A stretch of DNA of 8,044 nt from UBA1424 sp041654095. Its GTDB lineage: Bacteria; Bacillota_I; Bacilli_A; RFN20; CAG-826. The stretch covers positions 1 through 8,044 of the forward strand of contig JBAZED010000022.1 of NCBI GenBank assembly GCA_041654095.1, written 5' to 3'. Under the pieces are notes generated by a model. It was not told where the DNA came from. It searched no databases and saw only the letters and a program-made list of their open reading frames with translations. The translations under genes and the position numbers were made by a program. Of this stretch, positions 1 to 6,202 are shown piece by piece. Within the stretch, counting starts at the first letter, position 1; each line of letters starts with the position of its first letter.

Positions 1-208
1 TTTGATGGGCGAACTGATTGCACGGAAAGTCGAGGATTTCAAAACCTTTATCGTGGTATTTTTGATAGAGGTGCTGAAGCCCTTCGTATTGAGGGGTGAA
101 CAGGCACTTGGTGGCCGTGTTGACAAACAAAAGGACTTGTCCTTGATATTTCTCGAGGACTACCTTTTCTTTGTCAGCTGTCTCGACGGTGATTTGATAA
201 ATGCTCAT
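1..208 (-). CDS. Glutathione peroxidase, Cys type (3' end outside window)
   Basis: The minus-strand frame starting at ATG 208-206 gives 69 residues before the edge and matches the thiol peroxidase family that reduces peroxides using thioredoxin- or glutathione-like donors. The catalytic motif is ATKCLFTPQYEGLQ, with peroxidatic Cys35 in place of selenocysteine, followed by FPCNQFAHQ ending in Gln69, the second residue of the family catalytic tetrad. The usual Gly after the catalytic Cys is Leu here, and NQFG is NQFA. The Trp and Asn of the tetrad lie in the missing part. An AAAGGA Shine-Dalgarno about 9 nt upstream supports this start. No signal peptide, so cytoplasmic. The membrane-protein gene ends 41 nt upstream on the same strand and a TATAAT box lies in the gap, so it could be cotranscribed or independent. 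Confidence 0.95.
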   Translation of the reverse strand, partial: MSIYQITVETADKEKVVLEKYQGQVLLFVNTATKCLFTPQYEGLQHLYQKYHDKGFEILDFPCNQFAHQ

Positions 209-237
209 ATGCCATTCCTTTCATTTATATATGGGCA

Positions 238-267
238 ATTATAATATTACTAAATATTTTTATCGAA
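238..267 (-). promoter_or_regulatory. Candidate promoter for glutathione peroxidase
   Basis: A perfect TATAAT -10 box (minus strand, 243-238) lies 29 nt upstream of the peroxidase ATG. The best -35 at 18 nt spacing is TTCGAT (267-262), a weak match that overlaps the 3' end of the upstream gene. The -10 is seen directly; its use as a promoter is inferred. Confidence 0.35.
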
Positions 268-981
268 GAGAACGCTCTTGGATTGATGAACCTTTCTAAA
301 TATCAAGCGATTTAAAAACACATACCCGAAGCCGAGCAGGAAAATGAAGATGAGAATGAGGACGATCCAGTAGAAGACTCCAAACGAAGCAAAGCCATAC
401 GCTTCCGAGAAACGGTTGAAACCGAACCAACCGAATTCAAAGAAATTCAGAAAGAAATATGGGAGTTGATAGATGGCAAAACGGACGCCTGCGACCGAGC
501 AGATGATGGCAAAAAAGAGATAGTAGAGCGGAGTAGTCAAGGAGAGAAGCGAACACTTTTTCGGGATTTGGTAGGCTCTTGAATCAAAAGCCAGGAACGA
601 GATAATCGCCGCTAGCGGCGTCAAAGTGTGGGCGAATAAGTTGCTGGGCGATAAGAAATATGAGGGAAGCTGGATGGTCGGGGCCAGCAAAAACCAAAAG
701 ACGACCATCGTCAAAGTGATGGCGACGACAAAGACATACTTGACGATGAAAAGCCAAGTGGGAATTATAAAGTCGTCACGATGGTAATTGATGAGGCGCA
801 GAATCGCAAAGGTGAGGCAGGTCAAACCGATCCAGATATTGCTCTGCACGGTGTAGTAGAGGATGCTGGTGCCGGTCATCAAGCCCGACACTCCGAACGA
901 AGTGAAAACGACACCGATGAAGGCGAAGACAAAAACGGCGAATTCGAGGATGATGTTAATAATTTTTTGCCTTTTTCCCAT
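250..981 (-). CDS. AIG1/FAR-17a (Pr6Pr)-like multi-pass membrane protein
   Basis: This 243-residue, very hydrophobic protein has about six to seven membrane segments (roughly residues 10-32, 43-62, 77-100, 117-133, 148-170, 204-226) and a basic C-terminal tail. YYTVQSN at 42-48 and NLFAHTLTPL at 114-123 resemble the Pr6Pr / AIG1-FAR-17a families. In human AIG1 and ADTRP, a membrane Thr and His are the catalytic pair for hydrolysis of fatty-acid esters of hydroxy fatty acids. Thr44 and His118 sit in comparable contexts here, so a membrane lipid hydrolase is possible, but that is inference. The start is ATG 981, giving MGKRQK. No Shine-Dalgarno is visible; a candidate promoter would leave only a very short leader. 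The family call rests on motif likeness and membrane layout, not on an alignment. Confidence 0.7.
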   Translation of the reverse strand: MGKRQKIINIILEFAVFVFAFIGVVFTSFGVSGLMTGTSILYYTVQSNIWIGLTCLTFAILRLINYHRDDFIIPTWLFIVKYVFVVAITLTMVVFWFLLAPTIQLPSYFLSPSNLFAHTLTPLAAIISFLAFDSRAYQIPKKCSLLSLTTPLYYLFFAIICSVAGVRFAIYQLPYFFLNFFEFGWFGFNRFSEAYGFASFGVFYWIVLILIFIFLLGFGYVFLNRLIFRKVHQSKSVLFDKNI

Positions 982-996
982 ATGTTGCCAAAGATT

Positions 997-1026
997 ATTT
1001 TACTGAATATTGACGCCTTATGTAAG
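997..1026 (-). promoter_or_regulatory. Candidate promoter for the AIG1-like gene
   Basis: CTTACA (1026-1021), 18 nt, then TAAAAT (1002-997) on the minus strand gives a moderate sigma-A-like match between the upstream terminator and the ATG at 981. Transcription would begin about 10 nt before the ATG, which would fit the absence of a Shine-Dalgarno sequence. Inference from consensus likeness only. Confidence 0.35.
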
Positions 1027-1051
1027 AGAAAAATAACTTTGTTATAAAAAG

Positions 1052-1078
1052 AAAAAAGCGCGACACCAAGTCGCGCTT
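1052..1078 (-). terminator. Rho-independent terminator after the AraC-type gene
   Basis: On the minus strand, AAGCGCGAC and GTCGCGCTT form a perfect 9-bp GC-rich stem (1078-1070 with 1064-1056) around a 5-nt loop, running into a T stretch (1057-1052). It begins 16 nt past the stop codon of the regulator gene and isolates the AIG1-like gene as a separate transcription unit. On the plus strand the hairpin has no T tract, so it works for minus-strand transcripts only. Confidence 0.9.
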
Positions 1079-1093
1079 AAATCAAGATGATGA

Positions 1094-1936
1094 CTAGGCC
1101 TTGAGGCGGACGGGAACCCAAATCGAACTGCGGTAGTTAACGCTGGCCGTATCGCCCTCTTCATAAACTTCAAAATCGTAGCCAGGTATAATCTCATAGC
1201 GGGAGTTGGGCAGCCATTCGGTATAGATCTTGCGCCACGTCTTCTGAATGGCGTCCGGCATCGCGCCGACACAGGAGAATTCAGCCCATGTTCCAGCTGG
1301 AACGATCCGCTCCTCAAAGCCTTCGGGGACGCGCTTGACGCACTCATTAAAAGCTCCAATTCCATATGCGAATTCCTTCTGATCGATTTCGACCGGCAGG
1401 CAGACGCCCAACATCGGGCACACATCTTTGTGATAGCCTTTGTGAAAGAATTCCATCCAAAAATCCGGTATTTCCTTCATCGAAGTCTCACTTTTGAATT
1501 TTTTGATGAGCATGGTGATTTTAAAGGCCTCGCGGTTAGTGATCTTATAGTCCATCGTTTTTCCTCCTTTAATTGATACGATGATTTCGAGACGAGGGCA
1601 AAGCTTAATGTGCTCAGAATGCTTTTTGACTTCATTTGGCAAAACGCCATGGAACTTCCGAAATGCGCGCGCGAAACTCTCGGGTGTTTCATAGCCGTAT
1701 TTGTATGCCAAATCGATGATTTTCACATCATCAATCAGCAGTTCCTGAGCTGCTAAGGATAGGCGGCGTTTCCGGATATAGTCGCCGACGCTCAGGCCGG
1801 TGACAGCGGAAAACATGCGCTGGAAATAGAAGCTGGAAACATAGACATGGGCGGCGACATCCTTAACGGACAGCTCGTCTGTCAAATGCTCTTCGATAAA
1901 GTCGATCGATTGTTTAAATATCTCCAAAAGGTCCAT
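1094..1936 (-). CDS. AraC-family regulator with C-terminal GyrI-like effector-binding domain
   Basis: A 280-residue transcription factor. Residues about 8-106 are an AraC/XylS DNA-binding domain with two helix-turn-helices: the first around LSVKDVAAHVYVSSFYFQRMF, the second around DLAYKYGYETPESFARAFRKFHG, followed by the usual LPNEVK. Residues about 128-278 are a GyrI-like small-molecule-binding domain, recognisable from VPAGTWAEF at 212-220, YDFEVYEEGD at 253-262 and the terminal SIWVPVR. Fusions of this kind sense small ligands, often drugs, and activate nearby genes; the ligand here is unknown. AGGA lies 7 nt before the chosen ATG at 1936. The linker also encodes a much stronger Shine-Dalgarno just before Met128 (separate entry). 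YdeI lies 82 nt upstream on the same strand with no clear terminator between, so read-through is possible. Confidence 0.95.
   Translation of the reverse strand: MDLLEIFKQSIDFIEEHLTDELSVKDVAAHVYVSSFYFQRMFSAVTGLSVGDYIRKRRLSLAAQELLIDDVKIIDLAYKYGYETPESFARAFRKFHGVLPNEVKKHSEHIKLCPRLEIIVSIKGGKTMDYKITNREAFKITMLIKKFKSETSMKEIPDFWMEFFHKGYHKDVCPMLGVCLPVEIDQKEFAYGIGAFNECVKRVPEGFEERIVPAGTWAEFSCVGAMPDAIQKTWRKIYTEWLPNSRYEIIPGYDFEVYEEGDTASVNYRSSIWVPVRLKA
1563..1570 (-). promoter_or_regulatory. Strong internal Shine-Dalgarno before the GyrI-like domain
   Basis: AAAGGAGG on the minus strand (1570-1563) is a near-perfect anti-16S match, 7 nt before an in-frame ATG at 1555-1553 (Met128 of the regulator). It sits exactly at the junction between the DNA-binding and effector-binding domains, so a free 153-residue GyrI-like protein could be made from the same mRNA. 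The bases also encode the linker Lys-Gly-Gly, so the match could be a coding coincidence. Confidence 0.5.
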
Positions 1937-2018
1937 AGCTTTGTCCTAATACTAGTATAAGACGATATGAAGAGGCAACTTGACTATTTGTGCCTTTTCC
2001 GCAATCGATTAATGACTT

Positions 2019-2558
2019 TTACATCGGTTTTAAGTTTTGTTCTAAGCGCGAGATGATCTTGTCGAGACGACTGGTCCTACCAGCTTCTGTTTTGGCGTCT
2101 TTATAAAATAAAACATACGTTCTTCTCACTGACAAAGACATGCCGTCATAGTTCGTCAAGGCCGATTTGCTTTTAGCAATCAGACTGCGAAATTCTTCAA
2201 AATCATGTTCGCTGACATCGCTATTTTGAAGTCGATTCCACATGCCGCTCTCCTTGGCTTCGGCGATGGCTTTCATGCCCGAAGGAGTCACCAAACCTCT
2301 ATTGATGAGTTCAAGGACCGTTTTCTTGTTCTTTTCTGACCAGTTGCTCTTCTTGACGCGCTTCGTAAAATACCTTGTATATTCATTCTTTCCAATGCTG
2401 TTGACGACGCCGTCGATCCAGCCGAAACACAGCGCTTCTTCGAGGGCTTCAGCATAAGTCAAGGTTTGGCCTTTGCTGAAGGTGACGCTGATGCCAGGAT
2501 TAGTCTCGTGGTTTTCATATAGCCACTTCCGAAATTCGCTTCTATTTCTGAAAATCAT
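2019..2558 (-). CDS. YdeI/OmpD-associated family protein
   Basis: A 179-residue soluble protein close to the family's usual length (about 190). Family motifs are visible in order: FRKWLYENH (9-17), the EALEEALCFGWIDG block (about 37-50), RYFTKRVKKSNWSEKN (about 62-77), GLVTPSGMKAIAEAKESGMW (about 88-107) and the C-terminal RRTYVLFYKDAKTEAGRTSR region. The biochemical role of the family is not established; members are often called bacteriocin-protection or OmpD-associated proteins, and a monoderm has no OmpD. The ATG at 2558 is the first possible start, since an in-frame TAG lies three codons upstream; it has no clear Shine-Dalgarno. It is divergent from rubredoxin, with a 161-nt shared upstream region. 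Confidence 0.9.
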   Translation of the reverse strand: MIFRNRSEFRKWLYENHETNPGISVTFSKGQTLTYAEALEEALCFGWIDGVVNSIGKNEYTRYFTKRVKKSNWSEKNKKTVLELINRGLVTPSGMKAIAEAKESGMWNRLQNSDVSEHDFEEFRSLIAKSKSALTNYDGMSLSVRRTYVLFYKDAKTEAGRTSRLDKIISRLEQNLKPM

Positions 2559-2591
2559 AATTGACTATGTACATAATATCTTTCTTTTTGG

Positions 2592-2620
2592 TTAAAAACC
2601 ACTCATGTTTTTCCTGTCAA
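2592..2620 (-). promoter_or_regulatory. Candidate promoter for the YdeI-like gene
   Basis: A perfect TTGACA (minus strand, 2620-2615) is followed after 17 nt by TTTTAA (2597-2592), a poor -10. The leader to the ATG at 2558 would be about 27 nt. A perfect 10-bp palindrome, TATGTACATA (2566-2575), lies inside that leader and could be an operator site, though short AT-rich palindromes are common by chance. Confidence 0.35.
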
Positions 2621-2659
2621 AAAGCATGGATTAATCAAGAAAGGCCAAAAGTGTGCCGG

Positions 2660-2688
2660 TTGCATCGATTTCTATGGTCCTTTATAAT
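2660..2688 (+). promoter_or_regulatory. Promoter of rubredoxin
   Basis: TTGCAT (2660-2665), a 17-nt spacer and a consensus TATAAT (2683-2688) form a strong sigma-A-type promoter. The leader would be about 25 nt and contains the AAGGAG ribosome binding site at 2705-2710. Confidence 0.75.
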
Positions 2689-2719
2689 ATTCTTAGCAAT
2701 AAAAAAGGAGATTTGATCA

Positions 2720-2878
2720 ATGAAATACCAATGCACAGCTTGCGGCTACATTTATGACGAAGAATTAGGCGACCCAGACGGCGGCATCTCCCCCGGAACA
2801 AAATGGGAAGATGTTCCTGAAGATTGGACTTGCCCGCTTTGCGGAGTCGATAAGTCGCAATTCGTTCTTTTTGAATAG
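2720..2878 (+). CDS. Rubredoxin
   Basis: A 52-residue single-iron electron carrier of typical length, the only recognised plus-strand gene here. Two CxxCG knuckles bind the Fe(Cys)4 centre: C5-T-A-C8-G-Y and C38-P-L-C41-G. Between them is the family signature DPDGGISPGTKWEDVP with the conserved aromatic core (Tyr10, Tyr12, Trp30, Trp37). It passes single electrons in the cytoplasm, in anaerobes commonly to oxygen- and peroxide-scavenging enzymes such as rubrerythrin, desulfoferrodoxin or flavodiiron proteins; no such partner is in the window. Its own promoter and an AAGGAG Shine-Dalgarno 9 nt before the ATG show it is an independently expressed monocistronic gene. It converges on the heliorhodopsin gene. 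Confidence 0.97.
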   Translation: MKYQCTACGYIYDEELGDPDGGISPGTKWEDVPEDWTCPLCGVDKSQFVLFE

Positions 2879-2910
2879 AATCATCTTAGGACGAGTTAGT
2901 CAGCCATCTA

Positions 2911-2961
2911 AATTCCCATTATTGACACAAGGCATTGGCGTTGTTAGTTTGGGATTTTTTT
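2911..2961 (+). terminator. Weak candidate terminator after rubredoxin
   Basis: TCCCA (about 2914-2918) can pair with TGGGA (2950-2954), with a small ACAA/TTGT inner stem, immediately followed by seven T (2955-2961). The short stem and long internal loops make this a weak candidate. The rest of the 245 nt between rubredoxin and the heliorhodopsin stop codon shows no gene. Confidence 0.3.
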
Positions 2962-3059
2962 ATTTCCTTAGTCGACATCGATTAACGGGCAAATCATGAT
3001 TTTCAAAAATGAAAACGAAGTCAAAAGGTCGAATGAGGATTGAAACCGAATTCATTAAC

Positions 3060-3091
3060 AAAAAAAGAAAAACAATTAATGATGAATCAAT
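3060..3091 (-). terminator. AT-rich candidate terminator after heliorhodopsin
   Basis: On the minus strand, ATTGAT (3091-3086) pairs with ATTAAT (3080-3075) around a 5-nt loop, allowing one G-T pair, and is followed by a T-rich stretch broken by single G and C bases (3074-3060). It lies about 32 nt past the heliorhodopsin stop. The stem is weak, so only the T tract is persuasive. Confidence 0.35.
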
Positions 3092-3123
3092 GATCGTTTT
3101 TCAGAAAAATCGTATGTTGATTA

Positions 3124-3933
3124 TTACGGTTGCATCGCGCCGAAGAGGACGAGCCAGGCGAGAATTGATTTAGCGACGAGAGAGAGGATGATATAAACTC
3201 TTTCACCATAGAGGTAGTCTCTCCATTTCCCAACCTTCTTATATTGAAGGATCATGTTGATCGGGAAGGTGTTAAAAGCGACGAAGTATGTCGCGACGAT
3301 GGCCCAGACGAACCACGGCACGAGGTCGAGGTCAGGATTGCCGGTCATGTAGATGATGATGGCAATCCACGGTGCCAAACCAGCGATCGTGCCCCAGACG
3401 AACGGGCCCCAGTTCAGCTTTGGCTTGTCGACATTGATGAGTTCCATATCGAGGCCGAAGAGGTTCATCGCCGCATTGACGATGAAGATCAAGACGAGGG
3501 CCGAGATGTCGGTGATGCCGAAAAGGGTCGAAATCAGGACGATCATGACCGAGCTGCTGAGGGCGTATTCAAACCAGCGGAACTTATTGATTCCCTTTTG
3601 AAGATCGCGAGAGTAGATGTTGAATGTCGCATTGGGTACAGAGATGAGGGCGTGGGCGACAGCCGAGACGAAGAGGAAGCTGGCGACGAGCAGCCCAAAC
3701 GGCAGGACGAAGAGATCCTTGCTGGCCACGACTAAACTCTGAGTTGCCGGATCGAAAGTGATGAACAGCTGGACGATCTGCGGTTGAAACTCGGCGATTT
3801 TGTCAATGACAAAAACGCCTAAAAAGGCCATCGCGATGGCCTGGATGAGATGGAGACCACCCATGATGAAATTGAAGCGGCGCAAGCGATCCATCTGGTT
3901 TTCTTCGCGGAAGAAAGAAAAGTATTTTTCCAT
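3124..3933 (-). CDS. Heliorhodopsin (retinal-binding seven-helix photoreceptor)
   Basis: A 269-residue protein with seven membrane helices (about 19-45, 73-98, 117-140, 142-165, 174-196, 204-232, 241-266). The last helix carries SLVAKSILAW at 251-260; Lys255 is the retinal Schiff-base lysine in the heliorhodopsin signature. Helix 3 carries RWFEYALSSSVMIVLI, with Glu122 as the Schiff-base counterion. The helix 1 start RLRRFNFIMGGLHLIQ and His28 and His94 also fit conserved family positions. Heliorhodopsins are distant from proton-pumping rhodopsins, sit with the N-terminus in the cytoplasm, show slow photocycles and are thought to be sensors. A GGAG 8 nt upstream supports ATG 3933, leaving about 14 residues before the conserved RLRRF block; Met14 is a possible but less supported start. 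The gene appears monocistronic, with its own strong promoter, and no retinal-synthesis gene is in the window. Confidence 0.96.
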   Translation of the reverse strand: MEKYFSFFREENQMDRLRRFNFIMGGLHLIQAIAMAFLGVFVIDKIAEFQPQIVQLFITFDPATQSLVVASKDLFVLPFGLLVASFLFVSAVAHALISVPNATFNIYSRDLQKGINKFRWFEYALSSSVMIVLISTLFGITDISALVLIFIVNAAMNLFGLDMELINVDKPKLNWGPFVWGTIAGLAPWIAIIIYMTGNPDLDLVPWFVWAIVATYFVAFNTFPINMILQYKKVGKWRDYLYGERVYIILSLVAKSILAWLVLFGAMQP

Positions 3934-3954
3934 ATTCTTACTCCTATGGATATT

Positions 3955-3983
3955 ATTTTACATATGACAAAAAATGCTGTCAA
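3955..3983 (-). promoter_or_regulatory. Promoter of heliorhodopsin
   Basis: On the minus strand a perfect TTGACA (3983-3978), exactly 17 nt, then TAAAAT (3960-3955, five of six bases) make a near-consensus sigma-A promoter. The predicted leader is about 15 nt and contains the GGAG ribosome binding site. This suggests strong housekeeping-sigma expression of the photoreceptor. Confidence 0.8.
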
Positions 3984-4455
3984 CTAAGGTGCTTTGCGCG
4001 TAATTGTTACTGTATTCAGCCAGTGATTTCTAATGATAAAACATGAAATCAAGGCAATAAATTGATCATCATTTTTGCACTAATATCATCACGCCTTTGA
4101 CATCTTGGGTCGGCTCGTCACACTCTGCCAATCGGCTCGTAAATGCAACTCGAATCAGGGCGCATAATATGGTTGCATCTTCTTGAGGCCGCCGGCCCTT
4201 TTTGCGATGGCGGCGATCTGCTCATCTCAAGCCTTTTGACGATTGCTTTTATCGACCGAGAAACCGATTATGACATCAATATATGAAAAAACTTTCTATA
4301 TCTGTCGAAAACGCTCTAAGCCGCTAATGGAAGGAAACGCAATAAATGATAAAAAAGCAACCCCCTATCGTTAACGAGTGTGACCTCTACCTCGCACTTT
4401 GCTTTGAATGCAGCCGGTTGGGCGAAAGTGCTATTCCACCTTGCACATTCGCGAT
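3984..4455. other. Intergenic region with no convincing intact gene
   Basis: About 470 nt between the heliorhodopsin promoter and the DUF6273 remnant. No RNA gene, repeat or intact coding region with a start and ribosome binding site is recognised. One minus-strand open frame, 4221-4069 (50 sense codons between two TGA stops), reads in a protein-like way (ECDEPTQDVKGVMILVQK at its end) but lacks a start codon and is not recognised. Together with the decayed gene beside it, the stretch looks like degraded sequence. Confidence 0.4.
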
Positions 4456-4846
4456 CTAGAAATTGATTCGGAAAGCGGGGAGGACGCCGTCGTCCATGAG
4501 GTGAACGTTGTCGTCGTTGAACTCGCCACCGCTGACGTTCCGCGCGTTGATGGAGTAGTCGTTGTTCGGCGAACGGAGCCACTACATCGAATTTCCAAAA
4601 AGATACATACGCCCCCAGTACCTTGGCATAGTCGGTCGTTTGTCTGATTCTAGATGCAGGCGTGGAAAGGCCATAAGCCGTGTTGGTTGCTTCTACATAA
4701 CTCGGTAGGAATATCTTATCATTGATGTTTGCACAAGCATATTGGTTGGAGGCGTATCCCGTTGAGCTGGCGCTATTATTTACGGTCGTTGTATTGATTG
4801 ACCAAGATACTGCGCTTCCCAATAATTTGTTCGCAATCAAATCCAC
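4456..4846 (-). pseudogene. Decayed DUF6273 (WLRSP-type) surface-protein fragment
   Basis: The minus-strand frame from about 4846 reads a typical DUF6273 region: TGYASNQYACANINDKIFLPSY, then YGLSTPASRIRQTTDYAKVLGAYVS. After this the frame is lost. One frame over, the diagnostic WLRSP (4581-4567), an Asn/Asp-rich stretch and the terminal GVLPAFRINF before a TAG at 4458-4456 follow in good order. Removing one T from the TTTTT run (4601-4597) restores GAYVSFGNSM before the WLRSP, and the codon just before TGG is TAG (4584-4582) where the family usually has a second Trp. So two lesions are visible: a one-base insertion and a Trp-to-stop change. The 5' part is also missing, as an in-frame TAA lies four codons before the first usable GTG. 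Relatives are secreted repeat-rich surface proteins. Confidence 0.8.
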
Positions 4847-4888
4847 AACTCCACTTATTTAGTTGTTTAAAGCATTTTAACAAACGCC

Positions 4889-6202
4889 CTAAACAACGTG
4901 ATAAATCAAATTATCAAGTTCGGTGATATATTGCTGGTATCCCGATGTATAATTAACCTCCACTTTATCGTTGTCGATAATGTTTATCCAGGCAATTTCT
5001 AATTCCTTGCCTTGATTGTTGATGGACGCTTTTAGTTCCAGTCCTTCTTCAATTGTCATATTCATTAAAGCTGTTGAATAAGCATCGATCACATAGGAAG
5101 GCAAATCCGCCGAGATAAGGTTGATTTGCAGTTGCTGCTCCGCGGGATATCCCGTCTCGGGATTGACAATATGATGGCGAAGAATATAACCATCATCGAT
5201 AGGTATATTCACTCCCAGATAACCTCCCGATGTCGAAAAGGAGTATTGACCGTTACGATTAATATAAAAAGCGTAAGGGGCGTCTTCGGTCGGCCCTTCT
5301 AGTCGCCACTGCCAGGGAGTGCCGCTATATTTACTTCCGAGCGTCGAAATCGAGCTCGAACCGCCATAGATAAATCCGTGTTCCAGTTCACTTTCGTTTA
5401 ATAAAGGGGCTAATACGTCATTGGCGTAGCCTTTGGCGATGCCCGCAAGAGTAATCGACAAATCCCCATGAGGAGCGCCATTAAAACTATTGAAGCGAAC
5501 ATAGTGATCATCGCCAACCGCTTTCAGTTCCAAAGTATCATCTACTTCTTGTTGATTCATGGGTATGTAACTGGTTAAGCGCTCGAGCAAATCAGCCTGA
5601 TCGGGGTTATAGTAGGGATCGCGTATTAAATATTCGGAACTATTTTCTAGAATATCTTCCCAGAAGTTGACGACCTCACCGACAAAAATATTGAACTTAA
5701 AATCGGTGGCTATCGTCAATTCAAGGCCTCGTTGCAAAAGAAAGTACAAATGGCTAGGTATTTGTAACCACGTCTCAGAACCATATGATCCGTTAATAAC
5801 GGCAAGATTATTAATGATGGGCGAAGAAACATCGTTTTCGTCAAGGCGATACATGTAATGGCAGTCGGCAACTTTATGAATGAACGGCACATTATCCACG
5901 TAGATGCCGCGCGCCATCTCGGCAAACGATTCGGGATACACTTTTTGATAGCGAATTTCGTATGATGTGTTGAAGATGTTGCGAATATCACCACCGCTCG
6001 TTTTAGCAAACACATCGTAGCCGATTCGCTCAAAGGGAATGTCATCGGGATCAAATTCATGGCTGTCGGGTTTAAGTAAGAAAATCGATGAGATGAGTAA
6101 ACCGCTTATCAGCAGCGTTGAAAGAAGGATTGTCCACTCGCGCGGATCGAGCAATTTTAAGAGAAACGCTTTTAGGCGTGATAGTTTATTTTTCATATTC
6201 AT
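4889..6202 (-). CDS. apbE: FAD:protein FMN transferase ApbE
   Basis: A 437-residue ApbE that uses FAD to attach FMN covalently to Thr in target flavoproteins, here most likely RnfG and RnfD of the adjacent Rnf complex. A basic N-terminus and one membrane helix (about 23-43) without a lipobox Cys suggest an uncleaved anchor with the enzyme outside the membrane, where Rnf flavinylation takes place. Core motifs are TLAGIAKGYA (251-260), STSGGY (323-328), RHHIVNPETGYPA (342-354) and DAYSTAL (373-379), the last supplying Mg2+ ligands in the family. The protein is longer than the common 300-350 residues because of its N-terminal region. The ATG at 6202 overlaps the upstream Gx gene by 17 nt; a second in-frame ATG (Met3, 6196) is possible. 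No good Shine-Dalgarno is seen, so translational coupling is likely. Confidence 0.95.
   Translation of the reverse strand: MNMKNKLSRLKAFLLKLLDPREWTILLSTLLISGLLISSIFLLKPDSHEFDPDDIPFERIGYDVFAKTSGGDIRNIFNTSYEIRYQKVYPESFAEMARGIYVDNVPFIHKVADCHYMYRLDENDVSSPIINNLAVINGSYGSETWLQIPSHLYFLLQRGLELTIATDFKFNIFVGEVVNFWEDILENSSEYLIRDPYYNPDQADLLERLTSYIPMNQQEVDDTLELKAVGDDHYVRFNSFNGAPHGDLSITLAGIAKGYANDVLAPLLNESELEHGFIYGGSSSISTLGSKYSGTPWQWRLEGPTEDAPYAFYINRNGQYSFSTSGGYLGVNIPIDDGYILRHHIVNPETGYPAEQQLQINLISADLPSYVIDAYSTALMNMTIEEGLELKASINNQGKELEIAWINIIDNDKVEVNYTSGYQQYITELDNLIYHVV

Noticed and set aside
2..244. Plus-strand 80-residue open frame at the left edge
   Set aside because: It is antisense to the glutathione peroxidase frame, which carries the catalytic Cys and FPCNQF motifs and a proper RBS.
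1042..1425. Minus-strand 127-residue open frame within the regulator gene
   Set aside because: Out-of-frame shadow of the AraC-GyrI gene, and it runs across the terminator hairpin.
1949..1958. Palindrome ATACTAGTAT upstream of the AraC-type gene as an operator
   Set aside because: Only 10 bp, AT-rich and single; AraC proteins usually bind direct repeats, so chance is as likely.
2811..2999. Plus-strand 62-residue open frame
   Set aside because: It overlaps the 3' end of rubredoxin out of frame and has no family likeness.
3244..3735. Plus-strand 163-residue open frame, very rich in Asp, Glu and Arg
   Set aside because: It is fully antisense to heliorhodopsin; the skewed composition is the complement of hydrophobic codons, and it has no RBS.
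4316..4455. Continuation of the first DUF6273 frame to a stop near 4316
   Set aside because: After the frameshift the translation turns Arg-rich and featureless, while the WLRSP frame ends at 4456; this part is a reading artefact.
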